This document shows positions 63,784 to 64,000 of a stretch of 64,000 nucleotides of DNA, in pieces. Position numbers and translations under genes: made by a program. The stretch is taken from NCBI GenBank assembly GCA_018417955.1, contig JACTVC010000005.1:124001-188000 (forward strand). Direction: 5' to 3'. The notes under the pieces were generated by a model. The model had not been told where the DNA came from. It ran no database searches and saw only the letters and a list, made by a program, of their open reading frames with translations. How positions within the stretch are numbered: the stretch's first letter is position 1; every line of letters starts with the position of its first letter. Origin of the DNA: Laccaria trichodermophora (Eukaryota > Basidiomycota > Agaricomycetes > Agaricales > Hydnangiaceae).

Positions 63784-64000
63784 CTACGATTTTCCCTTCT
63801 TCACTATCTTAATGCCTAGCGAGCTTTTCCCGTCCATTTTCTTTCTCTTTGCAACAGCAGGCAATGTTGCCGACCGCGAGGCTATCAAGGCGCGCGCTGA
63901 TTCGGACAAAAGGTGGTGCATTGCAGGTTCTGTATCTTCTGCCTTCCTTTTCACTGTTACCACGCTCGTCTCAGACAAAGACACCCCTTCTCCACGCGTA
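63784..64000 (-). CDS. C-terminal end of an unidentified gene
   Basis: The frame is open from the window edge to TAG at 63784-63786, about 71 residues. It is basic, with KRKAEDTEP, VAKRKKMDGK and a terminal GIKIVKKGKS, which look like nuclear localisation signals. Codon use and CpG content resemble the neighbouring host genes. Too short to identify. Confidence 0.55.
   Translation of the reverse strand, partial: TRGEGVSLSETSVVTVKRKAEDTEPAMHHLLSESARALIASRSATLPAVAKRKKMDGKSSLGIKIVKKGKS

Overview
This window looks like a repeat-swollen part of an agaricomycete (mushroom-type basidiomycete) nuclear chromosome. Genuine host genes occupy only the last 6 kb (about 57.9-64.0 kb). They have the dense, short introns (about 50-60 nt) of basidiomycetes. 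Everything before that is mobile DNA, much of it nested.

Layout. (1) 1-5456: a palindromic 'fold-back' DNA element (IR-1) whose first ~138 bp lie outside the window. (2) 5457-8960: gene-free AT-rich DNA with a ~122-bp minisatellite and a 258-bp CACTG-type MITE. (3) 8960-23481: a decayed tyrosine-recombinase retroelement of the DIRS type (gag, RT/RNase H, recombinase), split inside gag by a second palindromic element, IR-2 (10795-19350, 7-bp target duplication CTAGCAA). IR-2 itself carries a 1.4-kb TA-flanked insertion (15507-16890) that seems to hold captured exons. (4) 24424-42534: an old Ty3/Gypsy chromovirus on the minus strand (Ty3-A; 550-bp LTRs, 5-bp TSD ATCTC), split in gag by a third palindromic element, IR-3 (33852-39716, 7-bp TSD CGCATGT). 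(5) 43402-56387: a younger, mostly intact Ty3/Gypsy chromovirus on the plus strand (Ty3-B; 377-bp LTRs, TSD GTCTG). (6) 57036-57616: a small hAT-like element with an 8-bp TSD. (7) Host genes: PEX6 (minus), GAR1 (plus, divergent, 61 bp between start codons), a MIS14/NSL1-like kinetochore gene (minus), and the 3' end of an unidentified gene (minus).

The most unusual content is the palindromic family. Each copy is a 5.6-8.6 kb unit bounded by CACTTCAG...CTGAAGTG and 7-bp target duplications. The arms are about 1.7-2.7 kb (4.0 kb for the IR-2 arm that holds the TA insertion). They carry 29-bp subterminal repeats and ~112-bp satellite units, and no transposase is visible. Arms are almost identical and practically indel-free within a copy, but copies differ from each other; a 470-bp insertion sits at exactly mirrored positions in both arms of IR-2. 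This implies that one arm is repeatedly copied onto the other.

The second theme is CpG decay. All 14 differences between the two LTRs of Ty3-A fall at CpG-type positions, and nine of ten stop codons interrupting retroelement reading frames are TGA, the product of CGA to TGA. Both Ty3 elements also carry non-canonical genes, one before Gag and one in the position where retroviruses carry env; in Ty3-B the latter encodes an SR-rich, possibly RRM-containing protein.

The host genes are unrelated housekeeping genes: a peroxisomal AAA ATPase for recycling the import receptor, a box H/ACA snoRNP protein, and a kinetochore subunit. They mark the edge between euchromatin and the transposon-filled block.
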